From Sulfurospirillum cavolei (GTDB taxonomy: Bacteria; Campylobacterota; Campylobacteria; Campylobacterales; Sulfurospirillaceae), in assembly GCF_000813325.1 (NCBI RefSeq), contig NZ_BBQE01000004.1: DNA of 64,000 nt, one strand, 5' to 3'. Of the stretch, positions 44,274 to 52,800 are shown one piece after another. Every line of letters begins with the position of its first letter. Within the stretch, counting starts at the first letter, position 1. The notes below the pieces were generated by a model. It made no database searches and was not told where the DNA came from. It saw only the letters and a list, made by a program, of their open reading frames with translations. Both the position numbers and the translations under genes were made by a program.

Positions 44274-44817
44274 GCTCTTTTACCAAGCGACTGATCGCTT
44301 TAAACTCGGCATGTTCTGCTGTGCCTAAGAGTTCAAAGAGGATCGACTCGACGGTCGCAAGGAAAATTCCTTCTTGTTCCATACGCCGCAACGCCGTCTC
44401 ACAATCGTACCCGTAACGAGAACCCACCGCATCGGTACATACGATCACGTCAAATCCTCTTTCTTTCAGATCCAATGCCGTTTGTAAAACACACACGTGC
44501 GCTTCCACTCCCGCAACGATGACGCTTTGCGTTTCGTAAGCTCTCAGCGTTTCGGTCACGTTTGGATTTTGGCAACAACTAAAACTCTTTTTCTCGTAAA
44601 CCTCTCCGTCTCCTAAGAGCACTTTCAACGAAGCGATCGTCTCGCCGAGCCCTTGGGTGTATTGTTGGTTGCAAACGATCGGTACCGATAAACATTGCAA
44701 GCCCTGAACCAACGTACACAAGCGTTGTTCGATACGTGAATGTCCTTCTATACGGTAAAAAAGCTTCTCTTGTACGTCTACTAGCATCAAACACGCGGTA
44801 TTGACCTTCGGTCGCAT
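44269..44817 (-). CDS. Isochorismatase-like cysteine hydrolase
   Basis: 182 residues of the YcaC/nicotinamidase superfamily: general-base Asp in CLMLVDVQEKLF, a lysine in EKKSFSCCQNPN, and the nucleophilic Cys in VAGVEAHVCVLQTALDLKERGFDVIVCTDAVGSR. The substrate is not predictable from the sequence. Divergent from the RBBP9-like hydrolase gene. Confidence 0.87.
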   Translation of the reverse strand: MRPKVNTACLMLVDVQEKLFYRIEGHSRIEQRLCTLVQGLQCLSVPIVCNQQYTQGLGETIASLKVLLGDGEVYEKKSFSCCQNPNVTETLRAYETQSVIVAGVEAHVCVLQTALDLKERGFDVIVCTDAVGSRYGYDCETALRRMEQEGIFLATVESILFELLGTAEHAEFKAISRLVKER

Positions 44818-44865
44818 ACGTCCTCCTTCGGTGAACTTTTTTAGAATACCCTAAGCCCTCTTTCG

Positions 44866-44928
44866 TATAATCGTCTTCAGACTTCTTTCATGACCCGCAA
44901 GCAAAAACGTTGAGAGGTAATGAAAGAA
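44866..44928 (+). promoter_or_regulatory. Promoter and 5'-UTR hairpin ahead of the RBBP9-like gene
   Basis: TATAAT at 44866-44871 is followed by a perfect 9-bp inverted repeat (TTCTTTCAT, 44883-44891, with 44920-44928) enclosing 28 nt. The structure would sit early in the leader of the gene at 44959. I do not recognise it as a known riboswitch. Confidence 0.45.
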
Positions 44929-44958
44929 ACCTAATTCTTTTCACGCATAAGGGATGCT

Positions 44959-45492
44959 ATGAAACCCTCCGTACTCATTCTACCCGGCTACCAAGGCTCC
45001 GGTGAAACGCACTGGCAAACGCATTGGGAAAAAGCCAACCCCGATTTTTTTCGCGTCGAACAGCGCGACTGGGAAGAACCGATTGCTTCCGAATGGGCGG
45101 AACAACTCGAACAAACGCTCCAAAAATGCGAAAAACCCGTTGTTTTAGTCGCACACAGCATCGCGTGTTTAGTCGTTGCACACTGGGCAAGCAAAGCCCA
45201 TACGTCGATTAAAGGCGCGTTGATCGTTGCACCGCCTAATCCTGAAGAAGCGATTTTTCCTAAAAGTGCTCAAGGCTTTGCACAAACGCCGATGATGCGT
45301 TTTGATTTTCCAAGCATCGTTCTTGCCAGTAGCGACGATCCTTACGCAACGATGGCGTACAGTAGACGCCTCAGCGATGCATGGGGAAGCAAACTGATCG
45401 ATCTTGGCAAACGAGGTCACATCAATACCCAAAGCAATCTCGGCGCATGGGAAGAAGGGTATGCGTACCTGCAAAGTCTGCTTCACATGTAA
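44959..45492 (+). CDS. RBBP9/YdeN-type alpha/beta hydrolase
   Basis: The 177 residues match the small serine-hydrolase family RBBP9/YdeN: oxyanion region LPGYQGSGETHWQTHWE, nucleophile elbow VAHSIACL, the acid region LASSDDPYATM, and the His in GHINTQSNLG. The reaction in bacteria is not established. The coding end contains ACATGTAA with the stop codon. Confidence 0.9.
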   Translation: MKPSVLILPGYQGSGETHWQTHWEKANPDFFRVEQRDWEEPIASEWAEQLEQTLQKCEKPVVLVAHSIACLVVAHWASKAHTSIKGALIVAPPNPEEAIFPKSAQGFAQTPMMRFDFPSIVLASSDDPYATMAYSRRLSDAWGSKLIDLGKRGHINTQSNLGAWEEGYAYLQSLLHM

Positions 45493-45497
45493 GCATA

Positions 45498-45517
45498 AAG
45501 CCCTTGTTGAAGGGCTT
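45498..45517. terminator. Hairpin between convergent hydrolase and cupin genes
   Basis: Eight-bp perfect stem (AAGCCCTT/AAGGGCTT) with a 4-nt loop in the 26-nt gap between two convergent genes. The T-tracts are poor, so termination is likely but not certain. Confidence 0.55.
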
Positions 45518-45518
45518 G

Positions 45519-45899
45519 CTAACACTCTTGGTGACAGCCGCCTTTTTTGCGTTTGACCATCTCGATCTTGTCTTCAAGATTAGGAACCAAGCATAAAAAT
45601 TCGTAATCCTCTTCGCCGATCACGTCGTACGAATGCGCCACGCCCGCAGGAATAAACAACACGTCGTCCTTTTCGGCGATGAAAAGCTCTTCGCCCAAGC
45701 GCACTTGCGCTTTACCTTTTAAAACGTACTGTTCGTGCTCGACTTCGTTGGTATGATAGGGCATATGTCCGCCTTTTTTGATCACGAACTTTCGCATCGC
45801 AAAATGGGGTGCGACTTCGGGGGAGATGAGCATCTGCATACTCGCTCCTTCGCCTGATTGAAGCGGCGTGCTGGGGATTTCATTTAAAGCTTTTTTCAT
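45519..45899 (-). CDS. Cupin-domain protein
   Basis: 126-residue single-domain cupin. The metal-binding pattern is visible: GGHMPYHTNEVEHEQYVLKGKAQV (motif 1, His/His/Glu/His-like) and FIPAGVAHSYDVIGEEDYEFLC (motif 2). A Cys-rich tail (KGGCHQEC) is unusual and could bind a metal. The ligand is unknown. Confidence 0.85.
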   Translation of the reverse strand: MKKALNEIPSTPLQSGEGASMQMLISPEVAPHFAMRKFVIKKGGHMPYHTNEVEHEQYVLKGKAQVRLGEELFIAEKDDVLFIPAGVAHSYDVIGEEDYEFLCLVPNLEDKIEMVKRKKGGCHQEC

Positions 45900-45908
45900 C
45901 TGCTTGCC

Positions 45909-45920
45909 TTTACATGTAAG
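45909..45920. repeat. Palindromic motif TTTACATGTAAG between cupin and htpX genes
   Basis: 11 of 12 bases match TTTACATGTAAA. It lies in the 22-nt gap between the htpX stop and the cupin start. Confidence 0.55.
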
Positions 45921-45921
45921 A

Positions 45922-46779
45922 TTAACGTAACTCTAATTTTAACTCTTCCAACCTTGCGATTCGATCTTCCGTACTCGGGTGTGTCGAAAAAAGAGATGCA
46001 AACGAGATATTTTTACCCGAAAAAGGGTTCACGATAAACATATGAGCGCTCTCAGGCGTCGCATCGTGCATCGTACTTCGCGCATTGTACCCGGAGAGTT
46101 TTGCAAGAGCACTTTGTAGCCATTCGGGATGTCGCGTTATACGCGCCGCACCTTCGTCCGCCATATATTCACGGTTGCGGCTGATCGCCATTTGAATGAC
46201 CGCCGCCGCCAAAGGGAGGATAATCGCTAAGACGATCATCACGATAGGATTGGGTCGATTTTCCCTATCGCCGACTCCAAACATCGCACCAAATTGCATC
46301 ATATTGGCGATCATTCCGATCGCTCCGGCAATCGTCGCCGCAATCGTACCGATCAGAATATCGTAGTGGCGAACATGGCTAAGTTCGTGTGCCAAAACCG
46401 CTTCCACTTCTTCATCGTCTAAAAGCTCTAAAAGTCCCTCCGTAACCGCAACGGCGGCATTTTGAGGGTTACGACCCGTCGCAAACGCATTGGGGACGGA
46501 TTCGGGAATGATGTACACTTTGGGCATCGGCAGAGCGGCTTTTCGTGCCAATCGCTCGACGATAGCATACAGACCGCTTGCTTGTGCGCGCGAAACTTCG
46601 ACGGCATGGTAATGACGCAGCACCAAGGTATCGGAATAAAAATAACTCACGAAGTTCATAGCACCCGCCAACACGAGTGCTATCAACATACCTTGCGTTC
46701 CTCCCATCATACCGCCGACCCATACGAACACTAAGCTCATTAACGTCAATAATACGACGGTTTTGACCGTTTCCATCAT
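45922..46779 (-). CDS. htpX: Membrane metalloprotease HtpX
   Basis: Zinc protease (M48) of membrane-protein quality control. The 285 residues have two N-terminal helices, VYIIPESVPNAFATGRNPQNAAVAVTEGLLELL, the zinc motif HELSHVRH near residue 132, two further membrane segments, and the third ligand in NREYMADEGAARIT. The C-terminus includes FSTHPSTEDRIARLEEL. Confidence 0.95.
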   Translation of the reverse strand: MMETVKTVVLLTLMSLVFVWVGGMMGGTQGMLIALVLAGAMNFVSYFYSDTLVLRHYHAVEVSRAQASGLYAIVERLARKAALPMPKVYIIPESVPNAFATGRNPQNAAVAVTEGLLELLDDEEVEAVLAHELSHVRHYDILIGTIAATIAGAIGMIANMMQFGAMFGVGDRENRPNPIVMIVLAIILPLAAAVIQMAISRNREYMADEGAARITRHPEWLQSALAKLSGYNARSTMHDATPESAHMFIVNPFSGKNISFASLFSTHPSTEDRIARLEELKLELR

Positions 46780-46852
46780 GTCACTCCTTCAAAGATAATC
46801 GTTTTATTTTACCCAAGATTGGTAAATAGTTTTTACATGTTAAGCGTTGTGC

Positions 46853-46858
46853 TATAAT
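46853..46858 (+). promoter_or_regulatory. Extended -10 upstream of the broken gene and metE
   Basis: TTGTGC-TATAAT, with an ACATGT motif 18 nt upstream (46835). AAGG at 46873 and a GTG at 46884 follow. Confidence 0.6.
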
Positions 46859-46883
46859 ACGCCATCGTATTGAAGGTCTCTAG

Positions 46884-47290
46884 GTGAAATTACCGTTAGG
46901 TTTTGGCAAAAAAGGCTATTTTACGCTCTCTTCCATTCAAGCATCCGCTATTGAGCAAAAAACCAAACGCCGACACGTACGCCTACGCCACACCGCCCGT
47001 CTTTTGAGCGACACGGACGAACACGAAACGAACGAAGACGATCCGCCGCCCTTAAGCCCTGATCTGTTACTCCTCATCTCTTCCTACCGTCCAAGACGTT
47101 GTAAATGCAGTCGACTTTTTGCTTCACGCGCACACTCTGCCATCAAGCGTGCTCGAAAACGACGTAAATGCAACTGTAATTGCCGCTATTTTAGCTTCCG
47201 CCGTACCGGCGTCCATCCACCCTCTTTTCTTTTTACACCGTCACATTTTTCGCCTTCTGTGCCGTGATCGTTTACGGCTTTATACTTGAA
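46884..47290 (+). pseudogene. Frameshifted gene for a small membrane protein, unknown family
   Basis: Good expression signals (extended -10, AAGG, GTG at 46884) lead into a frame reading VKLPLGFGKKGYFTLSSIQ and on to PPLSPDLLLLISSY, then turning into Arg/Cys-rich noise to 47267. From about 47089 the next frame reads convincingly (VQDVVNAVDFLLHAHTLP, NATVIAAILASAVP). From about 47228 the third frame gives a perfect membrane helix and stop (FYTVTFFAFCAVIVYGFILES). I infer one ancestral protein of about 135 residues with two frameshifts, or sequence errors. Function unknown. It lies directly upstream of metE. Confidence 0.5.
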
Positions 47291-47311
47291 TCGTAAAAAG
47301 GAAATACAAAC

Positions 47312-49507
47312 ATGTCACAAACGTACGTTACGGGTTTCCCTCGCATCGGAGAAAACCGAGAACTCAAATTTGCCATAGAGGCTTTTTGGGCACGCAAAAT
47401 ACCCTTTAGCGAAGTGCAAACACTCGCAAAATCCCTTCGCGCCAAACACTGGCGCGCGCAAAAAAATTGTGCGATCGACTTTATCGCATGCAACGATTTT
47501 AGCTATTACGACCTCATGCTTGACACGAGCGTTCTTTTGGGTGCAATCCCCAAACGCTTTTTAGACATCGAAGATCCGATCAAACGTTATTTTGCTATGG
47601 CACGCGGCGACGCGACGCATCAAGCGATGGAGATGACCAAATGGTTTAACACCAATTACCATTACATCGTTCCCGAACTCGAAACGACGACGCGATTTAA
47701 ACTCGATACGCGTAAAATCGAAGAAGAATATGCCGAAGCGAAAGCCTTAGGATTATCGCCTAAGATCAATCTGATCGGACCGATCACGTTTCTAGCCCTC
47801 TCCCGTATGCAAGACGCTACCGACGCTTTTGGTTTATTTGACGCGCTTTTAGAGACGTATGAAGAGCTCTTTTCCTTCTTAAGCACGCTTGATGCGACGC
47901 TTCTGATCCAATGCGATGAACCGATTTTCGTCAAAACCTTAGAGCCTCGTTACCTCAGTTTACTCAAACGGGCATACGATCGCTTAGGTAAGGTCTCCCC
48001 GTCGCTCAAAATCAGCGTCGTGACCTACTTCGATCATGCCAAAGAAGCGGTCGACGTCTTGGTCACAACGCCGATTTGGGCGATCGGTCTGGATTTTGTT
48101 TACGGCAAAGAGAACCTTGACGTGCTTTCGCATTTCGGCGACAAATATCTTATTGCAGGGCTTATCGACGGGCGCAACGTTTGGAGAAACGACCTAAATG
48201 CTTCGCTTGAGCTCTTAAAACGCATCAGCCAATACCTTCCCAAAGAGCAGATCATCCTCTCCACTTCTTGCTCACTTTTACATGTACCCTATTCGCTTCA
48301 AAGCGAAACGAAACTGCCGCTTGAAGTCAAAGAAAAACTCAGCTTTGCCATCGAAAAACTCACGGAATTAGAGTCGTTACGCGCGCATTTCGACGTCGGC
48401 GTTTTCGTCAAAAACGATACCCCAGACGCTCAAACGCCTCAAACTTCCCAACGCCCTTTCTTCCCGAAACGCTCCGCATACGCGCAACGCCGTATCGTAC
48501 AAGAGAAGCAATTAGGTCTCCCGCTTTTGCCCACGACGACGATCGGCTCGTTTCCGCAAACCCAAGAGATTCGATCGTTGCGTGCTTCCTTCAAGAAAGG
48601 GGAACTCTCCCAAGAAGCCTATGAAAGCGAACTTCAAAAAGCCATTGAGGCGTGCGTGCGACTTCAAGAAGAGCTAGGACTCGACGTTTTGGTACACGGC
48701 GAGTTTGAACGCAACGATATGGTCGAATACTTCGGCGAATTGTTAGAGGGTTTTGCCTTTAGTACACACGGTTGGGTGCAAAGTTACGGTAGCCGTTGCG
48801 TTAAACCTCCTTTGCTTTACGGAAGCGTTAAACGAAAAGCGCCGATGACGCTTTCATGGATCACGTATGCGCAAAGCCTAAGCGATAAACCGCTCAAAGG
48901 TATGCTCACGGGTCCCGTGACGATTCTCAACTGGTCGTTCGTGCGTAACGACATTCCCAAAAGCGACGTCGCCTACGAAGTCGCACGTGCGATTAGCGAT
49001 GAGATCGACGATCTGCAACGAAGCGATATTCGTATCATTCAAGTCGACGAAGCGGCATTTAAAGAGGGCTATCCGCTGCGTACCGAAAAGATCAAAGCGT
49101 ATGAAGATTGGGCGGTCGAGAGTTTTAAAGCGAGCGTTTCCAGCGCATGGGATCAAACGCAAATCCATACGCATATGTGTTACAGCAACTTTAACGACAT
49201 CATTCACACCATCGAGCGTCTCGATGCGGACGTCATCACCATCGAAACGGCACGTAGCGGCAATACGCTTCTCAAAGTCTTCAAAAACGTAGGCTACAGG
49301 GCACAAATCGGACCGGGCGTGTACGACATCCACTCGCCTCGCGTTCCAAGCGTTGAAGAGATGAGCGAACAAATCAAAGCCTTTTTAGAGGTACTGCCAA
49401 AAGAGCAGTTGTGGATAAATCCTGATTGTGGGTTAAAAACAAGGGGCTGGAGCGAAACCAAAGCAGCCCTTGCTAACATGATACAAGCGGTCAAACGCTT
49501 CCGCTAG
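47312..49507 (+). CDS. metE: Cobalamin-independent methionine synthase
   Basis: Transfers a methyl group from 5-methyl-THF-glutamate to homocysteine. The 731 residues form two barrels. The C-terminal one carries zinc ligands in QIHTHMCYSNF near residue 619 and Cys in NPDCGLKTRGW near 705, plus LPTTTIGSFPQTQEIR and LDVLVHGEFERNDMVEYFGE. The ATG is part of an ACATGT motif, with AAAAAGGAAA as SD. It is shorter than the ~755-residue E. coli enzyme but complete. Confidence 0.97.
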   Translation: MSQTYVTGFPRIGENRELKFAIEAFWARKIPFSEVQTLAKSLRAKHWRAQKNCAIDFIACNDFSYYDLMLDTSVLLGAIPKRFLDIEDPIKRYFAMARGDATHQAMEMTKWFNTNYHYIVPELETTTRFKLDTRKIEEEYAEAKALGLSPKINLIGPITFLALSRMQDATDAFGLFDALLETYEELFSFLSTLDATLLIQCDEPIFVKTLEPRYLSLLKRAYDRLGKVSPSLKISVVTYFDHAKEAVDVLVTTPIWAIGLDFVYGKENLDVLSHFGDKYLIAGLIDGRNVWRNDLNASLELLKRISQYLPKEQIILSTSCSLLHVPYSLQSETKLPLEVKEKLSFAIEKLTELESLRAHFDVGVFVKNDTPDAQTPQTSQRPFFPKRSAYAQRRIVQEKQLGLPLLPTTTIGSFPQTQEIRSLRASFKKGELSQEAYESELQKAIEACVRLQEELGLDVLVHGEFERNDMVEYFGELLEGFAFSTHGWVQSYGSRCVKPPLLYGSVKRKAPMTLSWITYAQSLSDKPLKGMLTGPVTILNWSFVRNDIPKSDVAYEVARAISDEIDDLQRSDIRIIQVDEAAFKEGYPLRTEKIKAYEDWAVESFKASVSSAWDQTQIHTHMCYSNFNDIIHTIERLDADVITIETARSGNTLLKVFKNVGYRAQIGPGVYDIHSPRVPSVEEMSEQIKAFLEVLPKEQLWINPDCGLKTRGWSETKAALANMIQAVKRFR

Positions 49508-49514
49508 CGTGTTA

Positions 49515-49763
49515 TCACGAGGGAGATTTCCCTCGTTGTTTTGGGTTTACATGTAAAGAGTTTATGCTCTCATAAAAAGCTTTATCTGCCTCTTGTGTTT
49601 TTTCAACTGCTAAGAGTATGCGTGACTTTTTTTCCGATTCAACGCTATTAGCATAAAATTCTATTGCCTCCCGTATGACATCGCTCTTTTTCTTACGCAA
49701 GGTTTTAGAGATGCACACAAGCTTTAATTCTAGGGCTTCATCAAGCCTTACGCTTACTGTCAT
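49515..49763 (-). CDS. Ribbon-helix-helix DNA-binding protein, orphan antitoxin-like
   Basis: 82 residues with MTVSVRLDEALELKLVCISKTLRKKKSDVIREAIEFYA, a CopG/RelB-like RHH fold, followed by a charged helical tail as in antitoxins that wrap a toxin. Start at the ATG at 49763 with AAGGAGA upstream. No toxin gene is next to it: metE converges on one side and the helicase is upstream. The last seven residues are read from the metE terminator, so the original 3' end may be lost. It may regulate itself or the helicase gene. Confidence 0.75.
   Translation of the reverse strand: MTVSVRLDEALELKLVCISKTLRKKKSDVIREAIEFYANSVESEKKSRILLAVEKTQEADKAFYESINSLHVNPKQRGKSPS
49517..49542 (+). terminator. metE terminator, also encoding the end of the RHH protein
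   Basis: Eight-bp stem (ACGAGGGA, 49517-49524, with 49529-49536), 4-nt loop, then TGTTTT, ten nucleotides after the metE stop. On the opposite strand it encodes the last residues (QRGKSPS) and stop of the ribbon-helix-helix gene. Confidence 0.8.
49546..49557. repeat. Palindrome TTTACATGTAAA, left edge of the helicase segment
   Basis: Exact copy inside the 3' end of the RHH gene. A second exact copy lies at 53129-53140, so the pair brackets the AT-rich RHH-helicase segment. Confidence 0.6.
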
Positions 49764-49828
49764 GGTGTCTCCTTGTATTTTGTACAGTAGTACGGCATAC
49801 ATTCAGGAATACTGTGTTACGAATCAGA

Positions 49829-52800
49829 TTATTTATCTATTCCCAACCAATCGTGAAAACCAATCCATCCATCATCTTTATAATACGAGTAAGGTGATTT
49901 TGGTATATTGTTAGGCATTGGTTCATAACCAATAAGTTTTCCTTTTTTATAGTCATTCCATTCATAAATATTTTTGAGTTTAAGGCTACGAACAAAAGAC
50001 CTAGCTTCAATAAAAGTAAGCGCATTTTTTACTCTCGTTTTTGTTGTACTATCATTATTTCCAAGCCAATCATTCCATCCTATCCAACCACTATTTTTAT
50101 AGACAAAATTAGGTGCATTTGGAATAGCAGATAGTTTTTTTGGTAAATTATTCATATCCCCATTTATATACGCTTTCCATTCGTCAAAATTTTTTAATTC
50201 CAAAGTATGCACAAAAATTTTAGCTTCTTCATATGACAACCAAGTATTTTCAAGGGCATCATTTGGATTTCGTCTTTTTCTTCCTGTTCCTAACCAATCG
50301 CCGTAATCAATCCAGCCTTTGTCTTTGTATGGAACATCTGGAGCAGTAGGGATATCCAAAGGCTTTTCAGAATAACCTTGAAGTTCACCTTTACAATATT
50401 GCTTCCATTGAATAGTTCCTTTTAATCCAAGCCTTCTAGCAAACTCTCGAGCTTCTTCAAAAGGTCTCCATTCTCCCTGTATCTTCAATGATATCCCTGT
50501 TAGCCAATCATCCCAATTTATCCACTTCTTGCGATATCTAGCATTTGGATCACGAGGTATATCTTTTGGCTTTAAGTCAGTTTTACAATAATTGTCCCAC
50601 TCTTTTACCGTTAAAAAACCCAACGTAATAACAAACTCCCTAGCCTCGTCAAAAGGTCTAATCCCCCTATTTTGCATTAACCAGTCTTTATAGTTTTTCC
50701 AACCATCCTTTCGATAAATTGCCTCAGGCTTTCTTGGTATATCGTCTGGTTTTATTCCAAGCTTTGGATGTTTTCCAATACAATACAACTGCCATTCTTT
50801 AGGTGTTTTTATCCCTAAATTTCTTACAAATTCTCTAGCTTCTTCAAATGATAAATATTTTATATCGTTGGTCGTTCCCAACCAATCTTTGATTCCATTC
50901 CATCCAGATGTTTTATAGATATTACTTGGTGAATTTGGTATATCACTTGGTTTTGGCTCTATATCTTGAATTTTGTTTTGACAATAAAATAACCATTCTT
51001 TAGAGGATTTCAACTCTAATCCTCTAACAAAATCCCTCGCTTCTTCAAAAGGTCGCCATTTTAGTTTTTTGAGTTTTGGATGGATTAATAGTCTAACTGC
51101 TTCGTGAAATGTTTCTAGGTTGATTTGAACACTTTGGGGAATATCAAACTCAACGATACTTCGTGAATTATTTTTGTTCGATTGATTTTGTAAATTAAAA
51201 TAGTCGATGATGCGCTCATCGTTGGATGCCAATGCTCGAAGAATCGTGATAACTGCTTGAAACGTCGTACTTTGAATATCTTCTAAATCTGTCTGTGTTT
51301 TGACTAAGACAGGAACTAATACATATCCAAATTCTTTATTTGGTGCGGTTCTGAGTGCTCTTCCTACCGCTTGAACAATATCTACTGTACTTTGTTTTGG
51401 GTCTGCAAACAAAACACAATCAATATTTGGAACATCAACCCCTTCGGTTAGACACCTTGCGTTTGTAACAAGAGAGCAATCGCCTTGCGAAAAAGCTTTT
51501 AGGGTTTTATTTCGTGTTGAAATTGGTGTCTCTCCACTCACATGGAATGTGTCAAGATGAGTATAGTCTCCTAATTTAGTGCGTAAAGTTTGTTCTTGAG
51601 CCTTAAAATTTTTAGCTCTCTCAATACTACTGTGAAACGAGATGGTATGTTTGATGTTATACTTTTTGATAGCTTTATGCAGAGCAATGATAGATGCAAG
51701 CATTTCAGCTTCTAATTCGTGGGTTTGATTATCTTCTGTCGTTATGTAAGTGTTTTGCTGTATAAGGGTAGCAACTTCATCTTGCGTCACTAAGATCGTA
51801 ATAATTTTATAATCACTTAAAATTGGAGGTGTCGATTCGAGTGCCTCTTTGAAAGTTAAAACTTCAAAATCTTCTCCGTAAATCTCAAGATTGTCCATAC
51901 TGATAATTTCATCGCTCTCTCCTTTGTATCTTCGCTCCGTTGCTGTCATAAAGAGTCGTTTGTTAATATCAATGTTTTTATCAAATAATAAGTGGCTAAA
52001 AAGGCTATCTTTGATACCTGCAGTTTTATGGGCTTCATCCATAATCCCCAAGTCATAAACAAAATGAACTTTTTTTGAAGCTTCTGCAATAATTTTTCCA
52101 CTTTGATAGGTCGTAAAAACAATCGTCATTTTGTGAGAAGCTTTTTGTAGCCAACTTGCGATATAGTCTATATCGGTCGACACATCAATGCCTAAGTCTT
52201 TGGTTGATGCGCTAAAAACATCGTCTTCTTTTTTTGACACCGTATCGTCACTGCATACAGCTATCCAATTTATATCTATCTTATTTGCAACGCTTTCTCT
52301 TGTCCATACTTCAAGCATTTGTTTGATCAATGCTAAACTTGGGACAGCAACAAGAATCTTTTTTGCATTAATTCTATTTGCTATCCAATACGAAGTAAGG
52401 CTTTTGCCACTACCACAAGCCATAATAAGCTTACCACGATTGTTTTCATTGGTTATATAATGCTCATATGCATTGTCCATAGCTCTTTGTTGGTGGGTTT
52501 TTGGGCTATAAGGTTCAAGGCATGGAGTTTTATTATAAAGAATATCTTGTATCTGATTAAAAAACCGTTCTTCAAGACTATTCCAAGTGTTAGCGAGGAT
52601 AAATGTTATATCGTCAGAGTAAAATTTTTCAAATTTGTAGCTTTGTCGATTGGCGGTACTACAAACAATTTTTTGTTTAATATTTTTGCAAACATTATGT
52701 GAAATATCGAGAAATGTTGAGATGTCTTCTCTCGTGATTGAACTATCTTCATTTTGTCTATATTTACATTGAATTGTCCAATATTCGTCATCTCTTGTAA

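Noticed and set aside
44883..44928. preQ1, TPP or glycine riboswitch
   Set aside because: None of the conserved core sequences of these classes is present.
46884..47267. Full-length 127-codon frame as an intact gene
   Set aside because: The second half is Arg/Cys/Pro-rich noise, while the other two frames give sensible protein; I treat it as a frameshifted gene.
49515..49828. A toxin-antitoxin pair
   Set aside because: Only the RHH protein is present; no small toxin frame lies on either side.
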